Translations under genes and position numbers: made by a program
The notes under the pieces: generated by a model
What the model was told of the DNA's origin: nothing
Database searches by the model: none
What the model saw: only the letters and a program-made list of their open reading frames with translations
DNA from: Okeania sp. SIO1I7
Lineage (GTDB): Bacteria; Cyanobacteriota; Cyanobacteriia; Cyanobacteriales; Microcoleaceae
NCBI GenBank assembly: GCA_010672585.1
Contig: JAAHGF010000019.1
Location: forward strand, 35,473-99,472
DNA length: 64,000 nt
Direction: 5' to 3'
Part shown: one piece after another, positions 44,919 to 55,013 of the stretch
Layout of the letters: every line of letters starts with the position of its first letter
How positions within the stretch are numbered: position 1 is the first letter of the stretch

Positions 44919-45054
44919 ACCGAAAAATTGTGGTTTAAAGCCTCCCCTTTTAAGGGGATAATAAAGAAAAATTTTCATCTCTTTGTCAATCCTCTTCTTT
45001 TCAAGGAGAGGTAATTATTCATTATTCATTATTCATTATTCATTGTTGAAGACA
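44919..45054. repeat. Interspersed repeat family A, typical copy
   Basis: Near-identical to 4031-4172 and 38207-38309: ACCGAAAAATTGTGGTTTAA, CCCCTTTTAAGGGG, TTTTCAAGGAGAGGTAATTA, (TTCATTA)n tail. Followed at 45055-45142 by a diverged family G element. Confidence 0.8.
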
Positions 45055-45142
45055 GATTCTGTGGTATATGAGGTACAAATATTAATGATAAAGTGTGGGT
45101 ATCTTGCCCACCACAGATGTACCTCACTGATGATCGGATTTT

Positions 45143-45737
45143 TTATATCAAGTAACATTAATCACTGCAATGTAGGGAGGTTGCATACAACATCCCAACG
45201 AGGTTGGGTAAAGATTGTTTATTACAGTTATTTAATGAGACATGATATTAATCCTATGTAACTCATCTATCACATGGATTTTACTAGCAGCAGCAATAAT
45301 AATGGACTGGTAAAAGTTGATAGGAGTCCCAATGATAGCGATTTTGTGTATTGATATAAAATGCTTATCAAAAAAGCATCATAGTCTAAATTTAGCTCAT
45401 TAAAGTTGTGTAAGTCCCACTACTAAATTCAATAGCTCTACACTTCTGTATATCTACTTAAAGCTTACAAACATGAAATCCTTAATTACGGAGAAACACC
45501 TATAAAAAAGTTATTTTGTCAGTGATCTAAATCATTACTTATCCGTTATTTTATCAGTACGTAGGTTGATACAAAGCTTATACTGTAAATGTGGCACATC
45601 AGTAATAATACTGTTGAGAGAAAAAGTTCTTATAAGTTGATCCAGAAGGATTTGTGAGTTAATTAATTCACAAAAGTTTAATTAGAACAGGTCTCTATGC
45701 TGAAAAATATTCATTAAGTATTGTGGAATATACTGAA
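45143..45737. other. Non-coding stretch before 45738
   Basis: A family D-like right end (GAGACATGATATTA near 45236) is visible; otherwise nothing recognised. Confidence 0.5.
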
Positions 45738-46172
45738 ATGAGAAACCCTTTTATAAAAATAACCTCTATAACTATTAGTACTATTCTTAGCTGCAGCACG
45801 ATCAATATAAATTCAGCACAGGCAACTAATAATGCCTCAGAATTTTTTTTAACCGCTCAGGCAACTCAAACAGATATTAAAATAGAACCTACAACTGTAA
45901 TTGATGATGTTATTAACTCAAAAGCTAATAAAGCTAATAATGAGGCAATAGCAGTTACAAAACTTATGATTTTACTGTTACAAAAAAGTAATTTAAAATT
46001 AAAGTTTATTTACACTTACAGCCAAACAGACTTGATGATGGCAAAGGTAGGAAATTTGAAATATAGTCTTAATCCTCATCAAGAAAGCTCTCAACCACTA
46101 ATAGATCCAGGTACATTATTGGGAGTAAGCTTAATTAGTATCAGCTATTTACTTGCAAAAAAAAGACCCTGA
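45738..46172 (+). CDS. Exported hypothetical protein with possible degenerate sorting tail
   Basis: 144 aa from ATG 45738 (a GTG at 45723 is possible). Signal peptide at about 1-27 (SITISTILSCSTININSAQA). The middle is polar and unknown. The last 25 residues, LIDPGTLLGVSLISISYLLA plus KKRP, have the shape of a PEP-CTERM tail (Pro, hydrophobic helix, basic end) but lack the PEP triplet. No ribosome site. Unrecognised function. Confidence 0.5.
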   Translation: MRNPFIKITSITISTILSCSTININSAQATNNASEFFLTAQATQTDIKIEPTTVIDDVINSKANKANNEAIAVTKLMILLLQKSNLKLKFIYTYSQTDLMMAKVGNLKYSLNPHQESSQPLIDPGTLLGVSLISISYLLAKKRP

Positions 46173-46262
46173 TAAATTATCAGAGTTAAATATATTAAAA
46201 ACATCTTTGAAGTCAAAAATTGTTTAATATTTGAATTTAACTAATTTGGAGCTAATGCTCAT

Positions 46263-47153
46263 CTAATTATTTTCTGACTCTTCTACCTGAGTTTCAGTAG
46301 AATTTGATTCTGGAGATCCTTGTGCTTCAGAATCAGAATTAGCTGAAACTTCCCGCTTAATTTGATCTTTAAATCCCGCAGGAGCTAAATCTATTGCCAG
46401 ATTAAAAAGCTCTTGAGCAGCTTCATTATTACCTTGCTCCCTGAGCATAATTGCCTTAGCTAAAACAGGCCGAAAATCTTCAGCATTGCCCTTAATTGCT
46501 TCATCATAAACAGCGATCGCCTCATCGTAGCGTTTTTGCTCTGCATAAACCTGCCCCAAAATCAACTGCACTGAAACCACATCAATACTGCCAGCTTCCA
46601 CTTGATTTGCAACAGGAGCAGCTTTTAGTGTATCCTGTAATAAACCAATAGCAGCTTCCGGGCGCTCCTGTTGTAACAACAAATTAACCAAACCCTGCAA
46701 AGCTTTTAAATTTCCAGGTTTAGCTGTCAGAAGGGAACGATAGATTTGAGCAGCACCTTCACGATCGCCCGTGTATGTCTTCGCTTGAGCCAGCAGTACA
46801 TTATAATCTGTATTACCAGGATTTAGTTCAGACAATTTTTCTAATGGAGGTATAACCTCCTCAATATTACCCTTCCCTGACTGAATTAACTCCAACTTAA
46901 CTTGTAAAAGTCCTTGTAGTGCAGTTTGATTATCTGGTTCCCTTTGTAAAACTAACTCATAACCCCGTGCTTGTGCCAGTAAATCTGCTTCTCGATCTGC
47001 TACAGGAGTCTGAGTTGAAGAAGGAGTGGATTGACCATTATTTTGATTGGCCTCTAATAGTCCCCCTAATAAAGGAGATAGAGAAAATCCTAAAAAAGCA
47101 ATTATGATCAACACCACCACTGCCATCAAAAAACCACGACGTTTATCTACCAT
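46263..47153 (-). CDS. Membrane-anchored TPR protein
   Basis: 296 aa from ATG 47153, chosen because the family starts MVDKRRG; the longer frame to 47204 overlaps the transposon end. One N-terminal membrane helix (about 8-33), a Ser/Thr/Gln linker, then about five TPR units (ALQGLLQVKLELIQSGK; YNVLLAQAKTYTGDREGAAQ; LILGQVYAEQKRYDEAIAVY) and an acidic Ser/Glu tail. Probably a scaffold on the membrane; no enzyme motif. A TnpB remnant lies directly upstream. Confidence 0.8.
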   Translation of the reverse strand: MVDKRRGFLMAVVVLIIIAFLGFSLSPLLGGLLEANQNNGQSTPSSTQTPVADREADLLAQARGYELVLQREPDNQTALQGLLQVKLELIQSGKGNIEEVIPPLEKLSELNPGNTDYNVLLAQAKTYTGDREGAAQIYRSLLTAKPGNLKALQGLVNLLLQQERPEAAIGLLQDTLKAAPVANQVEAGSIDVVSVQLILGQVYAEQKRYDEAIAVYDEAIKGNAEDFRPVLAKAIMLREQGNNEAAQELFNLAIDLAPAGFKDQIKREVSANSDSEAQGSPESNSTETQVEESENN

Positions 47154-47182
47154 GAGATTAAATTCGGTTCTACTGAACTTAT

Positions 47183-47606
47183 TTACCTTGTGACATACTC
47201 CCACACTAAGCTGACGCGCATTGTGTGGGCTTCTCGTTTCTCAATCCCGGTACCCCGTCGGACTCCACGAGCTTTAAGGACGGAATGCCCTACCGCCCTG
47301 TGTTTTACATTTCTGGCAGCATTTTGATCACGACACATCACAATGCCACAATGCGGACAGGAATGAACTCTATCTGATAATTTTTTTGAAACCTTTTCAC
47401 CACAATTTGAGCAATCTTGGCTTGTACCATTGGGATTCGCAGCTATTGTTTTCTGCCCAGCTTTCTCAGCTTTGATAGCAAGAATAGTTAGGAATTGTCC
47501 CCCAAATCGCATCATTGATTGATTTACTCAAATGAGTTTTAGCTAGTCCTTTAATATTTAAGTTTTCATAAGCAATCACTTCATTTTTTGATAAAAGTTC
47601 GTTGAT
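47183..47606 (-). pseudogene. TnpB (IS200/IS605 OrfB) remnant
   Basis: The last 110 codons form an open frame with a zinc ribbon (CSNCGEKVSKK ... CPHCGIVMCRDQNAARN) and an active-site Asp in CRDQNA. Upstream, in a different frame, are [20 protein letters not shown] and [15 protein letters not shown], also TnpB. The frame break is at a G5 run near 47505-47510; four G would restore [16 protein letters not shown]. Further upstream the gene is lost. TnpB is a guide-RNA-dependent nuclease in this IS group; this copy is dead. Confidence 0.8.
47200..47229 (-). mobile_element. IS200/IS605-type right-end hairpin
   Basis: Perfect 7-bp arms CCCACAC/GTGTGGG with a 16-nt loop, at the 3-prime end of the TnpB remnant and followed on that strand by AGTATGTCAC. 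This is where the sub-terminal palindrome and guide-RNA scaffold end lie in such elements. Confidence 0.65.
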
Positions 47607-48348
47607 TTAGCTAAATTTTCTCCACTGGCTGAAAATCTGTGGTAATTCCACCTAATAAAAGCTTTTGATGAATTTTAAAACTTTGCTACTCTATTCAATT
47701 ATTTTCGGGATATTTTCAGGTTAATGGATTTCTGAACTACTTTTCTAGGCAACCTACTCTTAAAAGTTTTTTACAGGATTTCAAGACGGAGAATTAATGA
47801 TAATTCAATTACATTAGCTTAGTTATTGCTTTTGTTATTGTAGCAAGCTATCAAATATTTCCACAATTTATTTATTATGGATATGTCCAATTTTTTTTCA
47901 TTTCCTACGATATACTAAACGAACAAGCTAAGTTAATTAAAGAATTATTGAAAATTTACGGATTAATCAACAATATAATTGGATTAATAACAATAGTAAG
48001 GTTAATCATCCTACCTGATACTAAATTTTTTCAAGTAGGCTGAAATAAAAGTTGCTCGGACTACCCGATGAAAATCAAAAATTATGGCTTTAGGTCTTGC
48101 TTGAGCAGTTGCTCAAAGAAACCTAAAGTTTTCATAATATATCTTAGAGTTCCAGCCTAGGTTAATTAAGTCCGATTTTAGTCTAAATCTTGAGCGATAT
48201 CAACAACTCAGGCAAAAATAACTATGTTATCGTTGGATATCTGGGCATTTAAACTAATTATTGACTGACCTAAGACTGAGACTTCTAATATAGTATTTTT
48301 CTATAATTCCCATAATAAGGGATGTATCTCTGCCCCTAGGAATTTTTT
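47607..48348. other. Non-coding stretch
   Basis: No gene or repeat recognised. It may hold further decayed left parts of the IS element and the promoter of the gene at 48349. Confidence 0.4.
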
Positions 48349-49536
48349 ATGAATTCTTCTATTAATAACTCCCAAAAGACAAATAATTCTATAACATCTC
48401 ACCAGGCCCACCCTAGTGAGGCAGCTATTCACGAAGCAGATGGTAAGGAAAGCCTCTCTATACCAATTCATGGTCAAGTTGATGAGGGCTTTGTAAAATC
48501 AACTAATAAATCTTCAGGTAAAGAGATGGCCAAAGAAAATGATAGAAATATTGATACTTTAACTGTGACAGATAATCAGCCATTAAATTCTTCGGAATAT
48601 AAAGATTTAGATCGAAATGAAATTGATACTCCTAATCAAGATAATACCATTGTGCGACAACATCCAATTGCTCCCCCAAGCGAACCAAAACAGTATCGAG
48701 CTATAGGTTTAGTTCGAGGTCGTTATCAACCTTCTACAGAACAATTTACACGGGGCAATTTACAAACTCCAGATGGTTCAGAAATAGATGCTGTATTGTT
48801 AGGTCGGGTAATGAGTCTATTAAAAAATCATCTAGACCTAGAGGAAGAACATCTGTGGGTTGTTTATCCTCGTACTAGACAAGAAAATGATGACCTACAT
48901 ATTCAAATTATGGGGGTATGGGAACCAGAAACCCTCAGAAAAATTAAAAATACTCAATCAAAAGATGAAAAACAAGATAATGTTATTTCTTCTTTGACTA
49001 TTTCTCCCACTGCTGAAGATAATCAAAGTGAAGAAATACCACAAGCATCAGAAGATATAGATAATTCTCAACAAACTACTATTGTTACTGATGATGAAAC
49101 TCAAACAGATAGTTTATTAAGCTTAAATGATGGTTATTTTTCCATACGAGGAGAAGTAATTTATCAATCTCAAGAAGAAGAATATATAATAGTTAGAGTT
49201 AAACAATCTCCTCGCAAAGATGAAGATACTCCCAGGTTTTTCAAACTGAAACTCAAGGGGAATTTAGGCGATCGCCCACTGAATCGTTTCTGGGATTTAC
49301 ATATTCAAAGGCAGGATACATTTCTTGTCGTTCAATATGCTAATGATATAGGTAGTCTATTTGTTAATAATCGTCGTAAGCCTCCATTTAAAGGTCGAAA
49401 AACATTTAATGATAATAGAAGAAGTAATTATTCTCGCAGACCTACTTCCCAGAGTTATAATTCGGCAAATTCAGCTCCAACTAGAAAAGAGCCGATTCCT
49501 AAACCTACTAAAAAAAAGAAAAATGCAGATGAGTAG
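48349..49536 (+). CDS. Conserved cyanobacterial hypothetical protein
   Basis: 395 aa. A polar, disordered N-terminus (1-105) leads to a first conserved block (YRAIGLVRGRYQPSTEQFTR; DAVLLGRVMSLLKNHLDLEE; HLWVVYPRTR), an acidic linker, a second conserved block (DGYFSIRGEVIYQSQEEEYI; FFKLKLKGNLGDRPLNRFWD) and a basic Arg/Lys-rich tail (RRSNYSRRPTSQSYNS). I know this pattern from cyanobacterial genomes without a function. The basic tail could bind nucleic acid. AGGA lies before ATG 48349. Confidence 0.75.
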   Translation: MNSSINNSQKTNNSITSHQAHPSEAAIHEADGKESLSIPIHGQVDEGFVKSTNKSSGKEMAKENDRNIDTLTVTDNQPLNSSEYKDLDRNEIDTPNQDNTIVRQHPIAPPSEPKQYRAIGLVRGRYQPSTEQFTRGNLQTPDGSEIDAVLLGRVMSLLKNHLDLEEEHLWVVYPRTRQENDDLHIQIMGVWEPETLRKIKNTQSKDEKQDNVISSLTISPTAEDNQSEEIPQASEDIDNSQQTTIVTDDETQTDSLLSLNDGYFSIRGEVIYQSQEEEYIIVRVKQSPRKDEDTPRFFKLKLKGNLGDRPLNRFWDLHIQRQDTFLVVQYANDIGSLFVNNRRKPPFKGRKTFNDNRRSNYSRRPTSQSYNSANSAPTRKEPIPKPTKKKKNADE

Positions 49537-50398
49537 GATAATTTGTTTTTGTTTTGTTTAGAGTTTTGAACGACAAAGTTGTGAGAATTTTATCATCATA
49601 AGCATACTTGGGAAAAAGGAAAGAAAGGAGTATCTAACTAAATTATCAATATCTTTAATATTAAGTACCTATGCCAAATTAATTTAATATTTGTAATTAG
49701 GGAGTAGGTAGTAGGGCACAGAAAATATACCTTAGTAATCAGAAGTATAAAATTAATGTGGCTTTACTACTTATCCCCTATAGCAAACCTATGACAAATT
49801 AGTTTAATATTTGTAAGTACAGAGTAGGGAACACAAAATATACCTTAGTAATCAGAAGTATAAAATTAATGTTGGTTGAGTGCTTATAGCCTATAGCAAA
49901 CTTAATAAATAAGTAGACAAAATTCAACACGAAATAACAGTAGTAATTCATTAATGGATAATTGATAATTGATAATTGATAATTACCTCTCCCTTTTAGG
50001 GAGAGGATTGACGCTTAAGGAAAAGATTTATTTTTTTCCCCTTGAAAGGGGAGGCTTTAAACCTGAATTATCTAATTATTTAATTGTTTAATCATTAATT
50101 ATTTCGGTAAATTTCTCCAAACTATTCTGACCCGTACCATTCTGACTCCTAACTTCTGTACTACACTAATCAAAAAACTCTCTTAACTCTATATCCTTAC
50201 CCATAAAGGGTCTAATAACCCACCTTCTACAAGGTGTTGACAATTGATTGGGTTTATAAGACACGAAATTGCAGGTCGTTGACTATCCCCATCCAATTTT
50301 TCCAACAAACTCAGTCCTAAATCGCTTTTTCCTTCTTCCTTCTTTCCTTCTCTCCTAGATAACTAAAGTCTTCTTCCTTCTTCCTTCTTGAATCAAAA
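49537..50398. other. Non-coding: tandem 115-bp repeat and inverted family A repeat
   Basis: Two diverged copies of a unit of about 117 bp (49668-49786 and 49787-49902) share CCTATG(C/A)CAAATTA and AAATATACCTTAGTAATCAG. An inverted family A copy spans 49952-50108. A (CTTCCTT)n tract ends at 50390. No gene. Confidence 0.6.
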
Positions 50399-51553
50399 TT
50401 AACTTTCTAGAAATGGTAAAAAAGTTCTATTCATAGGAATTGGAGCAACTGATTCAGTTAGAGTAAATTCTCCCGCTTCAATCCATTGTTTTAACTCTAA
50501 AGCAATTTGATGAGAAAGGAAAATACTGGCAAGAGGGGCACTTCTAACAAGTTTGCCCTCTATTTTTATACGACCAGACTTGAGTTGAGCATAACTAACT
50601 AAACCAAAAGTTGGACGCACCCGACGGGGAATAGAAAAATCTACTACTGGTGCCACAATATCTTGGTCTTGAATAGCACAGTTAGCTACTACTTTCTCAT
50701 TCAAAACAGGTAAAGGAATGCCCACACCCAACATAATTGAGGGACCATGATTTTTGAAATAGCAGCCACGCACCCATTTAGATTGCATTTGTTTAGCGTC
50801 TCCAATTAAGGCCAAAGTAGCAGCAGGTCCAATGGGAGTACGATTAGGTAAACGTTTTTGTAAAGGAAAGTGTTGAGTACCTTCCCAAGTTATATATCCA
50901 ATACCGCCGCCCAAAAATATGCGGGTACCAAGACCAATTACTTGTAAGTCTGGGTCATTGAATAGCGGAGAGATAGCACCAGTATTAGAATAAACTGCAT
51001 TACCTAAATTTGGCATTAGAGGGCCAAGATAGGTAAATAGAGGGCGATCGCCACCGTTCACACCAACTATAAAATTTTGATATAGATTTCGTGGATTGAA
51101 TAAATAAAACTGGTTAATTGTTTCACGGGTAATTGTAGTTTCAAAGGTAGCTCTGGGATAACAATCTGTTACTTGACCAATTGCTCTAAGATGGACAGGT
51201 TTACCTGCAATTAGGTCTTCAATTACATGACCACCACCTCTTTCTTTAGATTCTTCATTATCTTCAGGTATTTGAGTAGCGCCAATATATAAATCTACAG
51301 CCCCAAAGCCCGAATAAGCAGAAATACCATCTAACCAGCAGGAGCGAATTTTAATTGGTGGGTCGGTATGTCCTAGATTAATGATGGCTCCAGAGGACTC
51401 CATTTGCTCAAAAGTCCCGGTGGTAATTACATCAACTTCTTTTGCTACTTGGGTAATACTGGTTTCAGCAACTCTAGTTTTTATTTCTGTTATTGTGGAT
51501 ACAATGGCTTTTTTGTTGATAATTTTGTCGTTAATTTCAGCAATTGTTCTCAT
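50399..51553 (-). CDS. DUF39 homocysteine biosynthesis protein
   Basis: 384 aa. The start RTIAEINDKIINKKAIVSTI and the blocks SSGAIINLGHTDPPIKIRSC, GGGHVIEDLIAGKPVHLRAI and IFLGGGIGYITWEGTQH match DUF39, which in archaea makes homocysteine from aspartate semialdehyde with sulfide. The cyanobacterial form lacks the C-terminal CBS pair of some archaeal members. The ferredoxin-type partner is not nearby. ATG 51553; no ribosome site. The catalytic role here is inferred by family. Confidence 0.85.
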   Translation of the reverse strand: MRTIAEINDKIINKKAIVSTITEIKTRVAETSITQVAKEVDVITTGTFEQMESSGAIINLGHTDPPIKIRSCWLDGISAYSGFGAVDLYIGATQIPEDNEESKERGGGHVIEDLIAGKPVHLRAIGQVTDCYPRATFETTITRETINQFYLFNPRNLYQNFIVGVNGGDRPLFTYLGPLMPNLGNAVYSNTGAISPLFNDPDLQVIGLGTRIFLGGGIGYITWEGTQHFPLQKRLPNRTPIGPAATLALIGDAKQMQSKWVRGCYFKNHGPSIMLGVGIPLPVLNEKVVANCAIQDQDIVAPVVDFSIPRRVRPTFGLVSYAQLKSGRIKIEGKLVRSAPLASIFLSHQIALELKQWIEAGEFTLTESVAPIPMNRTFLPFLES

Positions 51554-51748
51554 CAGGAAATAATATTTTTTGCGATACTTAATTGTGACACTTAATGTGG
51601 TTTCAAAATTAACTTTCTTTGTTCAAGGGAAGAAGGAAAAAGCTAACTCCATAAAGTTTAGTTTGATCTAAATACGACTATTATTGCGCTTCGCATCTCT
51701 TTGAAATTCTCCCCTCACTTCTAGTAATTTCAGCAGAAAACTACAAAT

Positions 51749-51979
51749 CTAATCAGGAGTTACAGGATTTCGGCAAGGTTCAAATAAAGCAGTTGTTGTG
51801 GCGAAACGACCTAATAATTCTAATGCTTCTGGGTTTCCTTGAAGTTCTGGTTGTGGTGAAAACAAAACATCTATTTGCCTAGCTTCTCCTCGCACTTCAC
51901 GAGGTGCTTTTACTTCACCAATAGTTGATAGTAATTCTTCTAAATAGGGTTTGCTGATTAATTCTAAAAGTATTGACAT
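51749..51979 (-). pseudogene. Fragment of a conserved cyanobacterial gene with MITE-supplied start
   Basis: 76 codons. Residues 13 on (LEELLSTIGEVKAPREVRGE; QIDVLFSPQPELQGNPEALE; LLGRFATTTALFEPCRNPVT) match the N-terminal part of a larger cyanobacterial family of unknown function. Residues 1-12 (MSILLELISKPY) are encoded by the terminal repeat of MITE B copy 4, including the ATG. The frame ends with PD-stop where relatives continue. So the start is new, the end is lost, and the gene is probably dead. Confidence 0.65.
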
Positions 51980-52345
51980 ATAAAGGTTTTAGCGTTTTAG
52001 AGTTGAAAAAAGTGCGCCTGTTTTCGGTAGAAAAAGCTCATGCATCCTAGTATCTTAGGATGATTATGGCAGAACAATCTTGGGACAAAACTTAGCTCCT
52101 ACCTCTTCGCTCATTCCCATTTCTCCCCTCCCCTCCTGGGAGGGGTTAGGGGTGGGTTGGGAGAGGTTAGGGGTGGGTTGGGAGGGGTTAGGGGTGGGTT
52201 TGATCCCGTCTCCTGTCTTCCCCTCCTGGGAGGGGCGAGGGGTGGGTTTGATCCTGTCTCCTGTCTCCCCCTCCTGGGAGGGGGAGGGGCGAGGGGTGGG
52301 TTGTCTCCTACAAAGAGCAAAAAGACTTTCCATACGCAAACCCTA
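51945..52345. mobile_element. MITE family B, copy 4, with C/G minisatellite
   Basis: About 401 bp, ends TAGGGTTTGC / GCAAACCCTA, opposite in orientation to copies 1-3. Shared interior: GTATTGACATATAAAG, AAGTGCGCCTGTTTTCG and CTAGTATCTTAGGATGATTA. The middle (52125-52305) is an array of CCCTCCTGGGAGGGGTTAGG-type units which gives false open frames on both strands. Confidence 0.85.
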
Positions 52346-52448
52346 AATATTGTTTAGCAAATTGGTCATAAGGGAATCTGGTCATCAAATTTTCTTGCTT
52401 TTCTAAAATTTCTCTGAAATTTCCTAACAAACTCGGTTTCTGTCCTTC

Positions 52449-52646
52449 TCATTCCAGATTCTGAACTTGTCCCCAAAGTCGCCACCCCAATAATATCCCT
52501 ACAACTATTGGAGGTGTGAGTACAGCAATAATGGCGTTGGTTGCTGTGGAGGGAATGGAAAGATAGGGGCCAGCATATTTGATCGAGAGGGAAAGTCCAG
52601 CAGAGAGAATTAGAACTTTGAGAATGAAAGTTATTTGATTATTCAT
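52449..52646 (-). CDS. Small two-helix membrane protein
   Basis: 65 aa with helices at about 8-25 (ILKVLILSAGLSLSIKYAGP) and 35-57 (TNAIIAVLTPPIVVGILLGW). I recognise it only as a small cyanobacterial hypothetical. ATG 52646; divergent from the methyltransferase gene with 100 bp between. Confidence 0.6.
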   Translation of the reverse strand: MNNQITFILKVLILSAGLSLSIKYAGPYLSIPSTATNAIIAVLTPPIVVGILLGWRLWGQVQNLE

Positions 52647-52748
52647 ATTACGATGTTACGATCAACACTTATCTCAATCAAAATTTAATCTACTCATAAT
52701 TATACAGAATAGGTATATTTATAACTCAGCACTACCAATCAAACAATT

Positions 52749-54068
52749 ATGAACTATCAAGAATCAGAACTACAAGCAAAAATTCGTCAACAATTTGATG
52801 TAGTAACTTATCCTAGAATACCTGTAGAAAAATCTCCTAAAGATGACTATGAATCACTTTTTATTCATAATCTAGTCACACCATATTATCTGAGAAATCA
52901 AAAAGTCATAGAAACAGAAGGTAAAGTAATTTTAGATGCAGGATGTGGCAGTGGTTATAAAGCATTAGTATTAGCAGAAGCAAATCCAGGGGCGAAAATA
53001 GTTGGTATTGATATTTCAGAAAAATCTGTAGAATTAGCTCGTAAACGTCTGCAATATCATGGTTTTGATAATGCTGAATTTCATGTATTGCCCATAGAAG
53101 AATTGCCAAATTTAGGTTTAGAATTTGACTATATTAATTGTGATGAAGTGCTTTATTTATTGCCAGATATAGTAGTAGGTTTGCAGGCAATGAAATCTGT
53201 TTTAAAACCGGATGGAATTATTAGAACAAATCTCCATAATTCACTAGGGCGTTATGACTATTTTAGAGTACAGGAAGTCTTTAAAATAATGGGGTTAATG
53301 AATGAAAATCCTGGAGAAATGGAAATGGATCTAGCCAGGGAAACTTTGGCAGCTTTAAAAGATTCAATCATACTTAAACGGCAAGTTTGGAGGCCAGAGG
53401 AAGCAAAAGATGAAGAATGGATACTGAGTAATTATCTATTATTGGGAGATAAAGGTTTTACCATACCACAGGTATTTGCTGCTTTGAAAAATGTCGATTT
53501 GGAATTTATCAGTATGGTTAATTGGCGACATTGGGAAATTATGGATTTGTTTAAAAATGAGGATGATTTGCCAGCTTTTTTAGGAATGAGTTTGCCAGAG
53601 ATTTCTGTGGAGGAGCGACTACATTTATTTGAGCTATTACAACCTATACACCGTTTACTAGATTTTTGGTGTGGTCATCCCCAACAAGGTCAATCTTTTG
53701 TAACTGTTTCAGAATGGATTAACTCTGATTGGCAAAAGGCCAAAGTACACCTCCATCCTCAGTTACAAAACTCTCAAGGTAGGGAGGATTTGATTAACTG
53801 TGTCAATAACCATAAACCTTTCGAGATTAGCAATTATGTAAAGTTGCCCACTTTAGCACCTATCCATATAGATAGTAGTATTGCTGTTTGTCTCCTGCCT
53901 TTATGGGATGGTGTCTGTACTGTTGAATCTTTGGTGGAAAGATGGCTTAAAATTAGACCATTAGACCCGATTACTCTGGAATCTGTGGGCCAGGAGAGAG
54001 CAGGGAAGGAAGTTAAGGAATTATTGGATACTTTAGACCCTTTTCTATATGTGCTTTTGGAACGTTAG
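52749..54068 (+). CDS. Class I SAM-dependent methyltransferase with C-terminal extension
   Basis: 439 aa. Methyltransferase fold at about 45-170: VILDAGCGSGYKALVLAEA (SAM loop), VGIDISEKSVELARKRL, then FDYINCDEVLYLLPD and VLKPDGIIRTNLHN. The C-terminal 250 residues are a helical region found with this type in cyanobacteria, ending in a FEISNYVKLPTLAPIHI block. Substrate unknown. ATG 52749; no ribosome site. Confidence 0.82.
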   Translation: MNYQESELQAKIRQQFDVVTYPRIPVEKSPKDDYESLFIHNLVTPYYLRNQKVIETEGKVILDAGCGSGYKALVLAEANPGAKIVGIDISEKSVELARKRLQYHGFDNAEFHVLPIEELPNLGLEFDYINCDEVLYLLPDIVVGLQAMKSVLKPDGIIRTNLHNSLGRYDYFRVQEVFKIMGLMNENPGEMEMDLARETLAALKDSIILKRQVWRPEEAKDEEWILSNYLLLGDKGFTIPQVFAALKNVDLEFISMVNWRHWEIMDLFKNEDDLPAFLGMSLPEISVEERLHLFELLQPIHRLLDFWCGHPQQGQSFVTVSEWINSDWQKAKVHLHPQLQNSQGREDLINCVNNHKPFEISNYVKLPTLAPIHIDSSIAVCLLPLWDGVCTVESLVERWLKIRPLDPITLESVGQERAGKEVKELLDTLDPFLYVLLER

Positions 54069-54473
54069 ATCCCCCCAATCCCCCTTATCAAGGGCAGGGC
54101 TAATTCTTTGTCGTAGCTAGAATATTTACAACCCTATATTTTTTTGAGTTCCTGTGCTTCCCCCTCTTCCCCCTCTCCCCCCTTTTCCTTTTTTCTCTGG
54201 TGACAATAAATAGACCCTGGGGACTAAGGGGAGATTTAAATAATTTTGATTGAATAACCTGAAGATTGCTTCTTTCCAACCCGTTCCAGTGGCAATGACA
54301 TAGTAAAAATCAATTGCTTTTGACATTTGATTGATGACTTTTGACTTATGTGAAACAGTATTTTAGATGTCTCTGAAAAAAATTTCAGTCAGGATGATAT
54401 GAAGGTATCCGAAACTGGGTAAGTTAGATTCAGGAGATAAATTTTATTTGTCCAAATTCTTATAGGAGAAAAC
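54069..54473. other. Intergenic stretch before the pilin gene
   Basis: A CCCTTCCCCC-type C-rich tract on the left; no gene. The pilin ribosome site AGGAG precedes ATG 54474. Confidence 0.5.
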
Positions 54474-54983
54474 ATGAAAACTGAATTTAAAGCTAAGTTC
54501 TTACAGCACGTTGCTAAGAAGAGAAAAGAAGAGGGTTTTACCCTGATTGAATTGTTGGTGGTTATTATCATTATCGGAATTTTGTCTGCTATTGCGCTGC
54601 CTTCTTTCTTGAACCAAGCTAATAAAGCGAAGCAGTCTGAAGCTAAGACATATATTGGTTCAATGAACAAAGCTCAACAAGCTTTTTACGCTGAAAAAAC
54701 AACTTTCTCGACCGATATAGTTGCCTTAGGAGTAGGTATCAAAACTCAAACTACCAATTATACCTATGAGTGTACTCAGTCAGGTCTGGATGGAGGTGTG
54801 TGCCATGGTCAAGGAATTAACACAGCTGCCCTGAGGTCTTATGGAGGTTCAGTCTATTTGCTTACTGCTGGTGGAGATACTACAACTACTTCCCTTCTTT
54901 GTGAAACTACTGGACCTGGTGAAATTACAGCAATGGATGCTGGGGATGACGAATGTGGTGATGATGCAGATCTAGTTGAATAA
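54474..54983 (+). CDS. Type IV pilin, PilA/GspH-like major or minor pilin
   Basis: 169 aa. A prepilin leader ending KKRKEEG, cut by PilD before FTLIELLVVIIIIGILSAIA (Phe+1, Glu+5), then the long N-terminal helix to about residue 60. The globular part carries four Cys (ECTQSG, GGVCHGQ, LLCETT, DDECGDD), so disulfides and a D-loop are likely. Very close to PilA1-type pilins of cyanobacteria, which serve motility, DNA uptake and flocculation. AGGAG ribosome site. A strong terminator follows. Confidence 0.93.
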   Translation: MKTEFKAKFLQHVAKKRKEEGFTLIELLVVIIIIGILSAIALPSFLNQANKAKQSEAKTYIGSMNKAQQAFYAEKTTFSTDIVALGVGIKTQTTNYTYECTQSGLDGGVCHGQGINTAALRSYGGSVYLLTAGGDTTTTSLLCETTGPGEITAMDAGDDECGDDADLVE

Positions 54984-55013
54984 CTAAATACTAATTTGTC
55001 TGAGAAAGAAATT

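Noticed and set aside
52064-52357. Pro- or Gly-rich open frames on both strands
   Set aside because: Translations of the minisatellite in MITE B copy 4.
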